A DNA stretch of 64,000 nt from Hymenopellis radicata (lineage: Eukaryota; Basidiomycota; Agaricomycetes; Agaricales; Physalacriaceae): contig JADNRX010000287.1 in assembly GCA_015501595.1 (NCBI GenBank), positions 1 to 64,000 on the forward strand. Direction: 5' to 3'. The notes under the pieces were generated by a model. That model made no database searches, was not told the origin of the DNA, and saw only the letters and a list, made by a program, of their open reading frames with translations. Shown one piece after another: positions 42,601-53,160 of the stretch. The translations under genes were made by a program, and so were the position numbers. The number at the start of each line of letters is the position of its first letter. The stretch's first letter is position 1.

Positions 42601-42849
42601 TCCAGGAGAATGCCCTCTTAATTCTGATGGTCTTATGAACAACGCTCTTGAGAATTTACGCGAAAACGGTGGCGGGCGAACAGGTCGGATGGTTGTTACG
42701 GTTTCTATGGTAGGTATCCTCGTCGGCCCTATTCCAAAAGACTCTGAGCCAGGAGAGGAAGTTACAGTCTTTTCATGAGTCGTGTTCATTGAGGTCGTGG
42801 TGGTCGTAGTGAGAAAACAAACACAGAGACGCCACTTTCGCGAGTGCAT
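36660..42849 (-). CDS. Vacuolar-type Ca2+/H+ exchanger (CAX), last exon split by a transposon
   Basis: From an ATG at 42849 (an alternative is 42789) a multi-exon gene encodes the cation/proton exchanger repeats: the c-1 signature [17 protein letters not shown] and the c-2 signature [15 protein letters not shown], with about eleven membrane helices, a hydrophilic acidic or Ser-rich central loop, and the end [15 protein letters not shown] ... [17 protein letters not shown]. The final exon reads AFSFWYY and is cut at the TA at 40738 by the 4,030-bp transposon. The other side resumes at 36706 with [14 protein letters not shown] and a TAG at 36662-36660, in frame. As it stands, translation enters the transposon end and stops at 40694-40692, replacing 14 tail residues by 14 new ones. 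Function (vacuolar Ca2+ uptake) is known for the family; activity here is probably kept, by inference. Confidence 0.88.
36708..36733 (+). repeat. Left terminal inverted repeat of the 4-kb transposon
   Basis: CTGTAGTATTTCGACCGTAG followed by GTTCAC; 24 of 26 positions match the right end. It is followed by two GTGACCT motifs. Confidence 0.92.
37144..40304 (-). CDS. DDE transposase (Tc1/mariner-IS630 type) with a large inserted region
   Basis: Exons from an ATG at 40304 join across introns near 40045-40080, 39844-39894, 38686-38735 and 37382-37430 into one frame of roughly 950 residues. An acidic/Pro-rich N-terminus precedes a helix-turn-helix-like part ([20 protein letters not shown], then [17 protein letters not shown]). 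The catalytic core has the first Asp in [14 protein letters not shown], the second in [15 protein letters not shown] and the Glu in [18 protein letters not shown]. Between the second Asp and the Glu there are 181 residues, including a CNEC motif and an acidic run, far more than the usual 30-40. No stop or frameshift is seen, so it may be active. Confidence 0.85.
40712..40737 (-). repeat. Right terminal inverted repeat of the 4-kb transposon
   Basis: The minus strand reads CTGTCGTATTTCGACCATAG then GTTCAC. It shares 16 consecutive bases with the left end of the MITE at 30965. Confidence 0.92.
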
Positions 42850-43154
42850 TGTCCAGTGATGATGTCACGAGCAGGAGCCGACGTTGCCGAGGGGTCTTTG
42901 TTCTGTCTTGATATTCTCTTGTCTTGAAAAACAAAGGCGCAAGTTCTCTGGATAACCATGATTTGTGTGAGTTATCGGCCTTACCTGCGGTCTCCCCTCA
43001 ATGCTGGTTGGAAAAGGGATAACTCCGGCGAATCGGACCGACATACCCGAGTCATTTGCAACCCTTCTTTTTTACTCTTTTTAGCCACCACCATCATCTT
43101 CTGGACGGTAAGGAACGAGCAAGACGATGTACTACTACTAATCCCTCAATCCAG

Positions 43155-44409
43155 ATGCCCGTGCCTCAGATACCTCCAGAACTCCTTCAAGGAATTCTCC
43201 AGACCATCTGGGACGACAAATTACTCGCATGGGAGCGAATACATTTCATGAAATCGTGTCCACTCGTAAATCGCGAATGGCGCGCCATGTACGACGTGCT
43301 CGCATCGAGGGATGTCTACATCCCCAGCATGCAGTACCTCCACTACCTCCTCCGCATCATCGCCAAGCGCCGATCGCATATTCACGTCCCTAGCCAATTT
43401 GCTTCCAGGACGCGCCACGTCATTGTACAGACCGTCGAATTGGACGACGACCAATATGATACATTTCAGACGGTGGACCAAACTGAGGACCATGGCTCGG
43501 CGATCGTCACCCACAGCAAGATCATTTCCCAACTCGCACAGTGTTCCTTTACCGGCGTGCATCTATGTTTTCCAGCGGCTACCCATATCATATTCGAGGC
43601 CATTAACACACTGGATGCTTCTCCGTACATGGCACTTCGCGTTCAATTAGATGATCGCTCGACTGTGACCGCGGAGTGGCGCGTTGATCTGGGATCCCCC
43701 ATTCTACCACAAGAGAACTGGGACGAAAAATATCGTCGTCACACGGCTCGCGCTGTCGCCGGAGCACTTAACGACCACATGTGTATTGACGCAGATGGAT
43801 GTCCGCCCGATGTGGACACCGTCTGCAGGCTGCTCAGGCTAGAAGGCGGCCGCATCTTGGCGTTGGAGGTATCATGGGAACCGGAGCCGTTCTCTGGGGA
43901 CTATCCTGAGGATTTGGACTTGTATTTTCGCAGGGCGGTGGATGGATATTATTCATTCTGTGAGTATGACTTTCGAAGAGAACTTCATAATATTGATAAG
44001 TTGATGCACAGTCATTTTCGCCCGCTGGCTTGATAACGAGATGGCTCATCTCAAGCGCCGCCGTCCGCTTCCAGAGTTTTTTGACAGGACGAAGAACTTT
44101 CACATCAAGCAGGATATCCAACCGTTCTGGGGTCGACGCCTTCATGACGTCGTTCTCGCCGCGTTGGTGGATGCATTCATCGTGTATCGTTGGCCACTAG
44201 TCTCCGTCGCGTACACCGGCCTCATTGTTTGCTTCTGTTCGAGGCATTCGTTCCTTGTCTCTGTCTCGATAGTGACTATCATTATATGTATCGCCACTAC
44301 CAGTCTTGTCTTGCTTACGGGCCTCGTTTTCTACGTTTTCAGGACGCTCGTAGGATTATTTGCACTGAAACGTCTTGTACAATTTTTACGACAGTGGCTG
44401 GAAATTTGA
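43155..44409 (+). CDS. F-box-like protein with C-terminal membrane helices, copy C (intact)
   Basis: Two exons (43155-43959, 44012-44409) give 400 residues. N-terminus MPVPQIPPELLQGILQTIW with SCPLVNREWRAMYDVLASRD; a middle with HLCFPAATHIIFEAI and LALEVSWEPEPF; after the intron IFARWLDNEMAHLK and IKQDIQPFWGRRLHD; then membrane helices around VAYTGLIVCFCS, VSIVTIIICIATTSLVLLTG and FYVFRTLVGLF. A 5' UTR intron ends CCAG right before the ATG. It is the intact reference for copies A and B. It lies tail-to-tail with D-amino-acid oxidase gene 1, 136 bp away. Confidence 0.8.
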
Positions 44410-44545
44410 TAATGGGTCAGTGGAAGTAGTTAAGATGTGCTTTTTTTCTTTTCTGTACAGTAGACAAGCACGTAGCTAGGCTGTATACTACTGTGGCATA
44501 AATAGATAATAAGTTATGGATGTCGGCAGACTCTACATGAGCATC

Positions 44546-46036
44546 TTACTGGCGCCGTCTACAAGACATCTTCGTCGCATGAACGCCGCTTTCCACCTCT
44601 TCGATTAGCTCCAACACGTCGCTGGCGCATCCGAAGGAGAGGGAGAACCCAGCGCCACCTTGGCCGTATGAGTGCACGATGCGGCTGGCGGAACCATCAC
44701 TTCGGGGGCGGAGCTCACGCTCGACGCGCACGTTGGAGCCACGGAATGGGCGGAGGCCTTGTACCAGGGGTGCATCGGGGTCATATTCTGCATGCTCCAA
44801 CCCGGGGACAAAGTTGTTGCAGCGCTGGCGCATGCGAATGATCTCGGGACTGTCCAGTGTGAGGTCGAGTTCATATTTATGAGGCTGGGCCAATCCTGAG
44901 GAAAGTATGTCAGCTTGAGGAAACAAATTCAAAGAGGAGTGTGAACGTACCTCCAAGGATCAAAATATTATCGTTGCGGGGGACGATGAAAACGATGTCT
45001 TCGTCCTCGCCTCGACTATCATCGTGAGTGACAGCCAATGCTTCAGTCACTTTAGGGAACTTGGTGCCGTCGTTGACGACCCGTATGAGTGCGCCGCGAA
45101 GCGGGTAGACAGAATCGTCGCCAGCGAGTTCAAGGCCGGCCAAGCCAGTCGCGTTCACAATGGCATCAGCACCGTACTCCGCAAGCAGCTCTTCCTCCTG
45201 GTGGAGAAGATCGCCATTGATGCGGCGCGTCTCCATAACCGCGCCTTTGCAGATGAGAACAAAGCGAAGCCAGTGCATGTAAGCATCTGTATCGATGACT
45301 GGGGCAAGGTGTTGGTACGCGTCCACAACGCCAGCCTTCTGGTTGACTTCGTGTTCGTGTACGATGTTGGCATCGCGTCTGACGCCCTTGATCTGGCATA
45401 CTGATCAGTATCGTTGCTTTCGCAAAACGAGTGAAAGATGCATACATCTTTCTGTTCCATGATCTCCTCGAACTTGTCAAGCTGGCCGCGGTCAGGCATA
45501 TCTTCCATCTTCTGGTCGAAGAAAAAGTTGGCCATGCGCATCTGCACGCCGTGATCGAGGTAGTCGTCGCGAGGCATGATCTCCTGGAGTTTCTCGAAAG
45601 CACGGTACGCGGTCATGCACCAGCGTTTCGAGTTGTGGAGAGAGATAACCTGCGATTGAAGGTAAGAACACGATCAAATCATGGAGAAAGTTATGTACAT
45701 CGGTATGTTTCCCACAAACAGCTGGCGGAAATTCCCAGAGAGCTCCCGCAATTTGAGATGTAATTCGGTTCTTGGGATCTGCCCAACGCTCAGCGACGAT
45801 GGTAACATCGTAGCCGGCATCCAGAAGCGCCCAGGCAATCTAGTCAGCTTGTCAGTCAAGTCACCGGGAGTAATAAAGCATTAAACACTCACTGTGAAGC
45901 CAGTAACACCACCGCCAACAACCAAGATGCGCTTCTTGGGAACATCTGGATTGGGTTGGGCAAGCCGGCCTTGCTGAATGACGAGCTCATCGCCGAGGCG
46001 AGCCAAGAAGAAGTCTGGAGAGGTGGCGATAGACAT
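44546..46036 (-). CDS. D-amino-acid oxidase, copy 1
   Basis: Five exons from the ATG at 46036 give the same structure as copy 2. The FAD-binding motif is ILVVGGGVTGFT joined to AWALLDAGYDVTIVAERW. Later motifs: YPLRGALIRVVNDG, the substrate-carboxylate Arg in VQGLRPFRGSNVRVERE, and the C-terminal HSYGQGGAGFSLSFGCASD. The enzyme oxidatively deaminates D-amino acids to 2-oxo acids with H2O2 release. The C-terminus (MSCRRRQ) has no SKL-type peroxisomal signal, which many family members have, so location is uncertain. It is divergent from copy 2, with an F-box-like gene between. Confidence 0.88.
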
Positions 46037-46104
46037 TGTGCGTTAGCGTAGCTGAGTCTGAGTGGGACTGATGCTGATGCTCGAACTTCCTGAACACGTC
46101 CATG

Positions 46105-46111
46105 TTATATA
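46105..46111 (-). promoter_or_regulatory. TATA box of D-amino-acid oxidase copy 1
   Basis: Minus strand TATATAA in the context GATTGGTATATAAC, 68 nt before the ATG. Copy 2 has the same ATTGGTATATAA context and spacing. Confidence 0.7.
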
Positions 46112-46119
46112 CCAATCCC

Positions 46120-47087
46120 GCGCGCGCGACTTGTAAAGTGCTCGGAGAACAGCAAGGTCGTGTTCATCCGCGGCACCCTGACGAGCTGCAGGTCGTTGAC
46201 TGCCTGTAGGGTTCAGCGCGGAGGAAGTTTAGGCCCCGGGTGATGACAGATGCGAACGACCGCCTCGGATGAGTGCTCACGTCTGTGGGCTATAACCCTT
46301 CAAGTTGTTGAGGATCATGTTACACGATAAGGAACTAGAACAAGTCACCTACTAGTTGCGCCTCAAAAACATAAAATTATCGCATAGCAAAAGAGGACCC
46401 GACGCCCGTATAACACTGTAGGTTTTCTCAAGTTACCGGAGTGCGAGCTGGATTGAATCTGAGTTTACAGTCTCGAACGGGACCAGGGATCTTACCGAGG
46501 ACTAGTCGAAGAGATATGTCCGAGCACAGATCCATTCCAGATTAAGTCTATGACAGAGCGTTGCTTGGTGCATACCTGTACAGAAATGATGAGTTTGGGT
46601 AAACTTGGGTGCTGTCTTAGACGACATACTGCGTCCACCAAAAAAAATGTGGTGAGGGCGCGCACCGGTACCAACTAAGCGTTGTAACAGTAACAACTAC
46701 ATTTCAAAGAAACAATTTCAAGTCCATGGCGTCGTATGAGAGAGAAGCACGCTCCGTATGGAAAGACGGGATAGCTCATGAGAGTCAGGTAGCAACACGA
46801 ACACGGAGATATCGGCTTCTACATCCGTACTACATCCGTCGGCAATCGGGTTGGCCTCTTTCATCCATGGTCTTTAGCGGATCTCCTTCCCTGTGCGTCC
46901 CCGGGCCTATTCACGCCTAAATCTCCCTCGGATATACAATCGTCGTCTTCTTGCAGTGAATAAGGTAATCTCCCGCTGGCGCGGACCAACATGCACTAAC
47001 AGTCCATGGGCGCTACTAGCACCTATCTACCAACTACGAGCGCTGTCAAGCGCATACTTATCCTCCATCTTCCCAAAATCGTACATC
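46120..47087. other. Intergenic, no supported gene
   Basis: Frames at 46492-46696 (minus) and 46726-46920 (plus) have no domains. An in-frame stretch at 46893-47087 upstream of the F-box-like gene could be its 5' UTR. Confidence 0.45.
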
Positions 47088-48166
47088 ATGCTTCCACAAG
47101 AACTGCTCGACGAAATTGTTGCCTGGCTTTCCGATGATCACCCTTCCCTCATGGCACTGGCGTGTACAGCCCAGTGTCTCCGAGCTTGCTCGCAGAAACT
47201 CCTATTCCACGAATTGATGTTGTCACCAAACACAAATTCGCCTTCGAGTTACATGCCTCTTCTCCAAATGTCACCCCACATACTATCGTACGTTCGCCGA
47301 CTTCGCATCGTGACCAGAGAGCCCCTCGGATCGATGGTCGCCTGCAAGCGTGTATACCTCGTCGAGGACACCTACTTAAGCCGTCTTTTTGATGCGTTTA
47401 TCAACGTCGATTGCATCGAGCTGGTGTCCGGGATATATACTTACATCGACCCGGGTCGTCTTCTTCCCGTTATCTCCTCTCCAAGAGTCCGATATCTCAC
47501 TCTGAACGGAATATTCCTCGACACCCTGCAGTCTATATTCGCCATTCTTTCATACTTCCCTTCCGTCACGTCGCTTCGTCTTCATAGCGTGAGTTTACTC
47601 ACAAACTATAGAAACATCACCCTCACCGAAGAGTCTCTTTCGATGGCTATGCGTACTTCCCTGTTGAATAACGCTGCCGGCGGAAGGCTGACGCACCTGC
47701 ATGGTTTCATCATGGAAAGCTATTCCAGGAGGGAACTCTTCCTTGTCTCAAAGCTCATTCCCCACCTGCCAAATCTCATCACTTTGACGATGAAAGGTCC
47801 AATGGATGACATTAGCCATCCAGTCAGTAAGTCTCACCCCGTGTCTTCCAAATGATGCACTCACTGGGAACAGGGCAACAACGATTGGCGGCGGACATAC
47901 CTGTCTTTCCGTTAGAGAAAATCAGGTCACTCCACCTGTCTCTTCCTGGCTTCACTTCGTCCTGGACGGGATGGTGGCTCAGCCACCTGACCGAGGCGGC
48001 AGCCGTTAGTCTGGAGTACCTGGCGATTGATTTCCTGTATGCGGACGCGCGCGCGGCGTCGGAGATGCAGCATTCAATGGCTGTTTGGAAGGACGTGGAG
48101 ATGACTTTGATGTGTCTTCCGAGGCTCCAGTCGGTGAATATGAAGACGGTTGTAGCAGGTCGATGA
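47088..48166 (+). CDS. F-box-like protein
   Basis: The ATG at 47088 opens MLPQELLDEIVAWLSDDHPS, a typical F-box start, then LMALACTAQCLRACSQKLLF. The body is LRR-like (SYVRRLRIVTREPLG, VRYLTLNGIFLDTLQ, VTSLRLHSVSLL, LPNLITLTMKGPMDD). One intron near 47827-47873 leads to a second exon (KIRSLHLSLPGF, LEYLAIDFLYADARA, LPRLQSVNMKTV) ending at 48166. Likely an SCF substrate receptor. It sits between two divergently transcribed D-amino-acid oxidase genes. Confidence 0.7.
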
Positions 48167-48217
48167 ACGAACGGATCCGAGTGATACGGTCATACAAATA
48201 ATTATAATCATGCAATT

Positions 48218-48517
48218 TTGTGTAGTGGTGCTCTAGGCTCTCTTCCCGTTAGTGCAAGTCCGGTCACTCTATCTAGGTTTACCGGAATACGGACCAGCTT
48301 AGATGGAAACGTGGCGAGGGCGGCAACTCTCAGCTTGGAACATCTGACGGTTGACCTGATGTTTATGGGAGGATTACAGCTATTGACCGCCGCTTTGAAG
48401 GCCAGAATGGCGACGTTGAACAGTCCAAAGGTGAAAGTCACTCAATACAAAGACATCTGCAGTGGTGCTTGGGTTGCATCCAAACTTATCCAAAGAGTGT
48501 ACCGTGAGGCAGTGTAA
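48218..48517 (+). pseudogene. Tandem remnant of the F-box-like gene 3' end
   Basis: The frame contains GIRTSLDGNVARAATLSLEH and LTVDLMFMGGLQLLTAALKA, which parallels the C-terminal exon just upstream (LTEAAAVSLEYLAIDFLYAD). No F-box or N-terminal part accompanies it. It seems to be a partial tandem duplication, or a diverged alternative last exon. Confidence 0.4.
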
Positions 48518-49240
48518 GGAAGGTTTAACGATTTAAGTAAGGGATGTCTTGGGTAAATGTATATTCATTCAGGTTGCCCAGGCTGCTATGTTTCTATCTA
48601 AAATCTAAGGAAAAGGAGCATGCAGAGCTAGTTTTGTAACTACCTCATTAGGGCATGCGCTCCGGACCGGGCACCCGACCTGAATTGAAATTTGCCTCTT
48701 ACCACCATCTACTTTCATATAATCTTTAGCCTGTGGTCAGCACGCGGCGTAGGAACTTTTCTCTGCATGCTGGACTGCTGCACAAGGATGCCGTGCTCTC
48801 CATGTCTTTCTTGTGCGACGCTTCCTACGTAGACCTTTGGAACTCATACTTTCGCAAACTCTTTTAACGCGTCTGAACGACCTACAGGTTTCGCCTAATG
48901 TAGGCATCGGTAACGTCGCACTCGGAGGACTCACGCCTCGTACGGGTTCACATTCCGAGGCGATCTAATCTACGATGTGGCAAATCACTTAAAACCATGG
49001 ATCTGTAATCCCACGCATCAAGATTCAGCTCGTTACCTCGCGTTCCGGCGATGTAAACTGTCTACCATTATCTCCATTTACTATGGCTGAGGACAGTTGG
49101 TGTCCTTCCCAACTCCAGCCATAATGCTATACTTCGTCCGCGCCATTTCGTGTGGTACTCGGCTACCAAGTCCTGTTCGACGGCGCGCTCTCAGAAACTT
49201 GGCTAGTCCGTCACTTTAGGAGATCATCGGCCTTATCCCG
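48518..49240. other. Intergenic, nothing recognised
   Basis: No open frame with domain support and no repeat seen. Confidence 0.5.
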
Positions 49241-49699
49241 ATGTCGTCGCAGGATATTCAAAATACTCCACATGAACGTGAAAGCTCGACTTGTAAGTCG
49301 ATTATCGTTGATTTATTTCGTGCGCTGGCTGAACGAGTGTCCTCGGTAGGGTCTGTTGGTGGGCGGTCAGCTGCGGAGGCTGCCCTGCATTCCGATACTC
49401 CGTCAGTACTTCCCTTGCGACTATTGGCCTCTTTCTTAACCTTTGCTCACCAAAAGGCAGGATTGAGCGTGTCTGCACGAAAGGTACTCATTCCGAAATG
49501 CGATCCACAATCCTCGAATGACTCTTCTTCCCACCACAACCTTGAAGACCTGGCAGGAGTCCGGTCCGAGGCGGATATATCTTTCATCGAGGCTGAACCT
49601 GGGGCCACTCACACCTCCGTGGTCGTGACCGAGAGATTTGCGCGTGTGGTAGGGTGCCGCGGAAACGACTTGCAGAGGCTGTTGGCAATTGGTATATAA
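49241..49699 (+). CDS. Doubtful hypothetical protein
   Basis: A 152-codon frame from ATG (MSSQDIQNTPHERESSTCKS). It lacks recognisable domains and ends inside the TATA box of the next gene, which argues against it being a real last exon. Possibly the 5' part of a lost gene. Confidence 0.2.
   Translation: MSSQDIQNTPHERESSTCKSIIVDLFRALAERVSSVGSVGGRSAAEAALHSDTPSVLPLRLLASFLTFAHQKAGLSVSARKVLIPKCDPQSSNDSSSHHNLEDLAGVRSEADISFIEAEPGATHTSVVVTERFARVVGCRGNDLQRLLAIGI
49693..49699 (+). promoter_or_regulatory. TATA box of D-amino-acid oxidase copy 2
   Basis: TATATAA in AATTGGTATATAAG, 69 nt before the ATG at 49769. Conserved with copy 1. Confidence 0.7.
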
Positions 49700-49768
49700 G
49701 ATGGATTCGTTGAAGGCGACGTATCATCAGTCGACACACAGACACAGATACACCTTCTCAAACACACC

Positions 49769-51253
49769 ATGTCTATCGCCTCATCTCCCGACTTCTTCTT
49801 GACTCGCCTCGGTGATGAGCTCGTCCTTCACCAAGGCCAGCTTGCCCAACCGAACCCAGATGTTCCCAAGAAGCGCATCTTGGTTGTTGGCGGTGGGGTC
49901 ACCGGTTTCACTGTAGGTGTTCGCTATCTGCTAACTGTGTACATGACATTAAAAATGTTTTCAGACTGCATGGGCACTTTTGGATGCTGGCTACGATGTT
50001 ACCATCGTCGCTGAGCGTTGGGCGGATCCTAAACACCGAATCACATCTCAGATTGCCGGCGCTCTCTGGGAATTTCCGCCTGCTGTTTGTGGAAAGCACA
50101 CTGATGTATACAACTTCCTCCATGATTTGATCGTGTTCTTACCTTCAATCGCAGGTCATCTCCCTCCACAACTCGAAACGCTGGTGCATGACCGCGTACC
50201 GTGCTTTCGATAAACTCCAGGAGATCATGCCTCGCGACGACTACCTCGATCACGGCGTGCAGATGCGCATGGCCAACTTTTTCTTCGACCAGAAGATGGA
50301 GGATATGCCTGACCGCGGCCAGCTTGACAAGTACGAGGAGATCATGGCGCAGAAAGATGTATGCATCTTTAACTCTTTCTGTGAAAGCAACGATACTGAT
50401 CAGTATACCAGATCAAGGGCGTCAGACGCGATGCCAACATCGTACACGAACACGAAGTCAACCAGAAGGCTGGCGTTGTGGACGCGTACCAACACCTTGC
50501 CCCAGTCATCGATACAGATACCTACATGAACTGGCTTCGCTTTGTTCTCATCTGCAAAGGCGCGGTTATGGAGACCCGCCGCATCAATGGCGATCTTCTC
50601 CACCAGGAGGAAGAGCTCCTCTCCGAATACGGTGCTGACGCCATTGTCAACGCGACTGGTTTGGCCGGCCTTGAACTCGCTGGCGATGAGTCCGTCTACC
50701 CGCTTCGCGGCGCACTCATCCGAGTCGTCAACGACGGAACCAAGTTCCCGAAAGTGACTGAAGCCCTCGCTGTCACTCACGATGACACTCGAGGCGAGGA
50801 CGAAGACATTGTCTTCATCGTCCCACGCAACGATAACACTCTGATCCTTGGAGGTAAGCTTACAATTTCTCGTTATCGCAAACTCGAGCTCATCTTATCT
50901 CTGCAGGACTAGCTCAGCCCCATAAATACGAACTCGACCTCACCTTGGACAGCCCCGAAATTATACGCATGCGCCAGCGCTGCAACAACTTTGTTCCCGG
51001 TCTCGAGAACGCTGAGTATGACCCCGACGCGCCCTTGGTCCAAGGCCTCCGCCCATTCCGTGGCTCCAACGTGCGAGTTGAGCGTGAGCTCCGCCCTCGA
51101 AGTGGTGGTTCCGCTAGCCGCATCGTGCACTCCTACGGCCAAGGTGGCGCTGGTTTCTCCCTTTCTTTCGGATGCGCCAGCGACGTGTTGGAGCTGATTG
51201 AGGAGATGGGAAAAGGATTGCCCGCAATGAAGATGTCCTGCAGACGACGTTAG
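49769..51253 (+). CDS. D-amino-acid oxidase, copy 2
   Basis: Five exons (49769-49912, 49965-50105, 50155-50358, 50412-50853, 50907-51253) give 425 residues with no frame error. FAD motif RILVVGGGVTGFT, then TAWALLDAGYDVTIVAERW; SLHNSKRWCMTAYRAF; NATGLAGLELAGDE; YPLRGALIRVVNDG; the substrate-binding Arg in LRPFRGSNVRVERE; and HSYGQGGAGFSLSFGCASDV. It matches D-amino-acid oxidases across the length. The C-terminus MSCRRR lacks a peroxisomal SKL signal. Copy 1 is about 3.7 kb away on the other strand with identical intron positions, and a third 5' fragment lies at the window end. Confidence 0.9.
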
Positions 51254-51565
51254 GTGTCGGTCCTGGGAAAGGCTGTCATAAATTATTCCATATTTATATA
51301 CCGAGTTGTTCTTCTATAGTATTTGCAAGCGGAATTGATGGTGTTCAAATGAGTGGATTTGAAAGTTGACCTTGTATGCCGAGATACTACTGGTCTGTTG
51401 TCGTCTCAACTAACCGCAGCACGGGAACGCCGCCATTCCAATGCTGGAACTACGCCTACGACTCTGGATAATGTTTCATAAAGAATAAGTAATGTAAGAG
51501 TCTCGAGATGAAAGCCTGGCAATGTACCGGCCCGGTGTCCCGACGGACCTTTCTTCCGCACCTCC
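51254..51565. other. Intergenic gap
   Basis: 3' flank of the oxidase and promoter of USB1. No gene seen. Confidence 0.5.
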
Positions 51566-52427
51566 ATGTCAAAACGAGGCGCGTCGCTGGTAGAATATTC
51601 CAGCTCAGACAGCGACGACGCCAACGGCGACAGTAAATCGCGTCCAAAGCGCAGGTCCGTCGCCCTCTACCATTATTGATCTCTAACAACCCAACAGAAA
51701 ACTGCCACCCTCTCCTCCTCCCTCATCGTCCCCGCGCCCATCGATAACCCAGCGCTACACCAAGGCCGCGTCCGAAGCACACCGCACGTCGACGGACAAT
51801 GGGCCTCTCACGTTTACGTCTCTCTCAAGCTCAGCAGGCGCTCGTCGCTGTATACCCTGCTCAACGAAGTGATACACACCGCGCGCTGTGATGTTCCCAC
51901 TCTGAATGGCTTTTGGGTTGCAGAGAAGGCGGTTGAGCTGCACGTGTCGCTGTCGAGGCCGATTTTTCTGAGGGCGTATCAGAGGGAGGATTTGAAATGT
52001 GCTGTGAAGGGGTTAGCTGACAAGACTGCACGTGCGTACAATTTTTTTAGTGACTGCGTATCGTTAAAGGGCGATTAGATTCACGCTTTCGTTTGCTGCG
52101 ATTGCAGAGCTGACGAATGACGAAAAGACTCGGACGTTTCTCGCTGTGGAGGTCGGTGCGGGGCATGAGGAGCTTGTGCGTCTATCGGATGGTCTTAAGC
52201 CCCTGCTGCGGCATCTTCGACAAAAGGAATACTACGACTCTCCGCGGTATCACGCATCGATTGCCTGGGCACTGGTGAACGGAGATACGGCGCCGTTCCC
52301 TACGAAAACTCTGAACGAACGATATCAGGCCGCCTTGGCTGGCAAAGCCAACTTCTTCGAGGCGGAGAGGGTAGAGGTGAAAATTGGCAAGGATGTTTTT
52401 GGATGGCGCTTCAAGGGCGCAAGCTAG
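51566..52427 (+). CDS. USB1: U6 snRNA phosphodiesterase USB1
   Basis: Exon 1 (ATG 51566) is short and charged (VEYSSSDSDDANGDS, RPKRR). After an intron ending at 51697 the protein continues IVPAPIDNPALHQGRVR, HVDGQWASHVYVSL, then ELHVSLSRP with the first catalytic HxS, an intron with donor GTACAA, AFTLSFAAIAELTNDEKTRT and YHASIAWALV with the second HxS, ending WRFKGAS. USB1 is a 2H phosphoesterase that trims the oligo(U) tail of U6 snRNA in the nucleus. The two HxS motifs and length fit. The exon-2 frame begins KLPP and must shift by one base near 51708 to continue; a missing C in a CCC run is the simplest explanation, probably a consensus error since the rest is clean. Confidence 0.85.
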
Positions 52428-53160
52428 ATCGAGGATCGGTTTGTTTTAGAACGGTGTGGTTTTGTGTGAGTGAGTTTATGGATCTACAATTTTTCTGCTC
52501 ATGTCAATTATTTATTCCAGTTATATGCGCTCGTTCGACGGCCCTGGTGCCATCCTTCAGTCGGGTTCGCTCAGTACCTAGCGCGCACGCGTGCAATACG
52601 AAAAACGATTGCAAGCTACAAGAGGCTGCATTTAATAGGTATCAATTGTTTACCATGTATCCCTTACCATGACTTCTTTAACAAAACGAACAGTGTCAAT
52701 GCAGCATCACTTCGTGGTTGGACTAGCGCCTGGGGGCGCTTTGACAACGATTGGCATATCTTTTCGGCTTTATGGTTGTCAGACTGTAGTGTGGCGACAT
52801 TCTGCATTGCGAGTTGAACAGTTTTTCCATTCATCCACTGTCTTTGTCCGAACAACGCCACAAATGGAAATAGGAGCATTGCCGATCGAGTAGAAAAGAC
52901 GCGAGTTCGTGACGTAGGCTTTGCGTGTTTCTTTCCTACCACCATCAGCGCCATCCCCTCGACGCGCTCGGACGTATTGCTTCGGCGTTGTCCTCGCCGC
53001 TGAACCAATCCTTTTCTCGCCTTTGATCAAGTACGCTTAAATACACTCGTACGGGTGTCGATACTGATTGCGAGTGTCTAGGATTCTACACACTCTACTC
53101 GCCCTAAAGTACGCATATATGCGCTTAATTTGGCTCGAGCTAACCAAAGCATATGTAGCA
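52428..53160. other. Intergenic, nothing recognised
   Basis: Frames such as 52669-52893 have no domain. Promoter of the following gene probably within 52900-53160. Confidence 0.45.
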
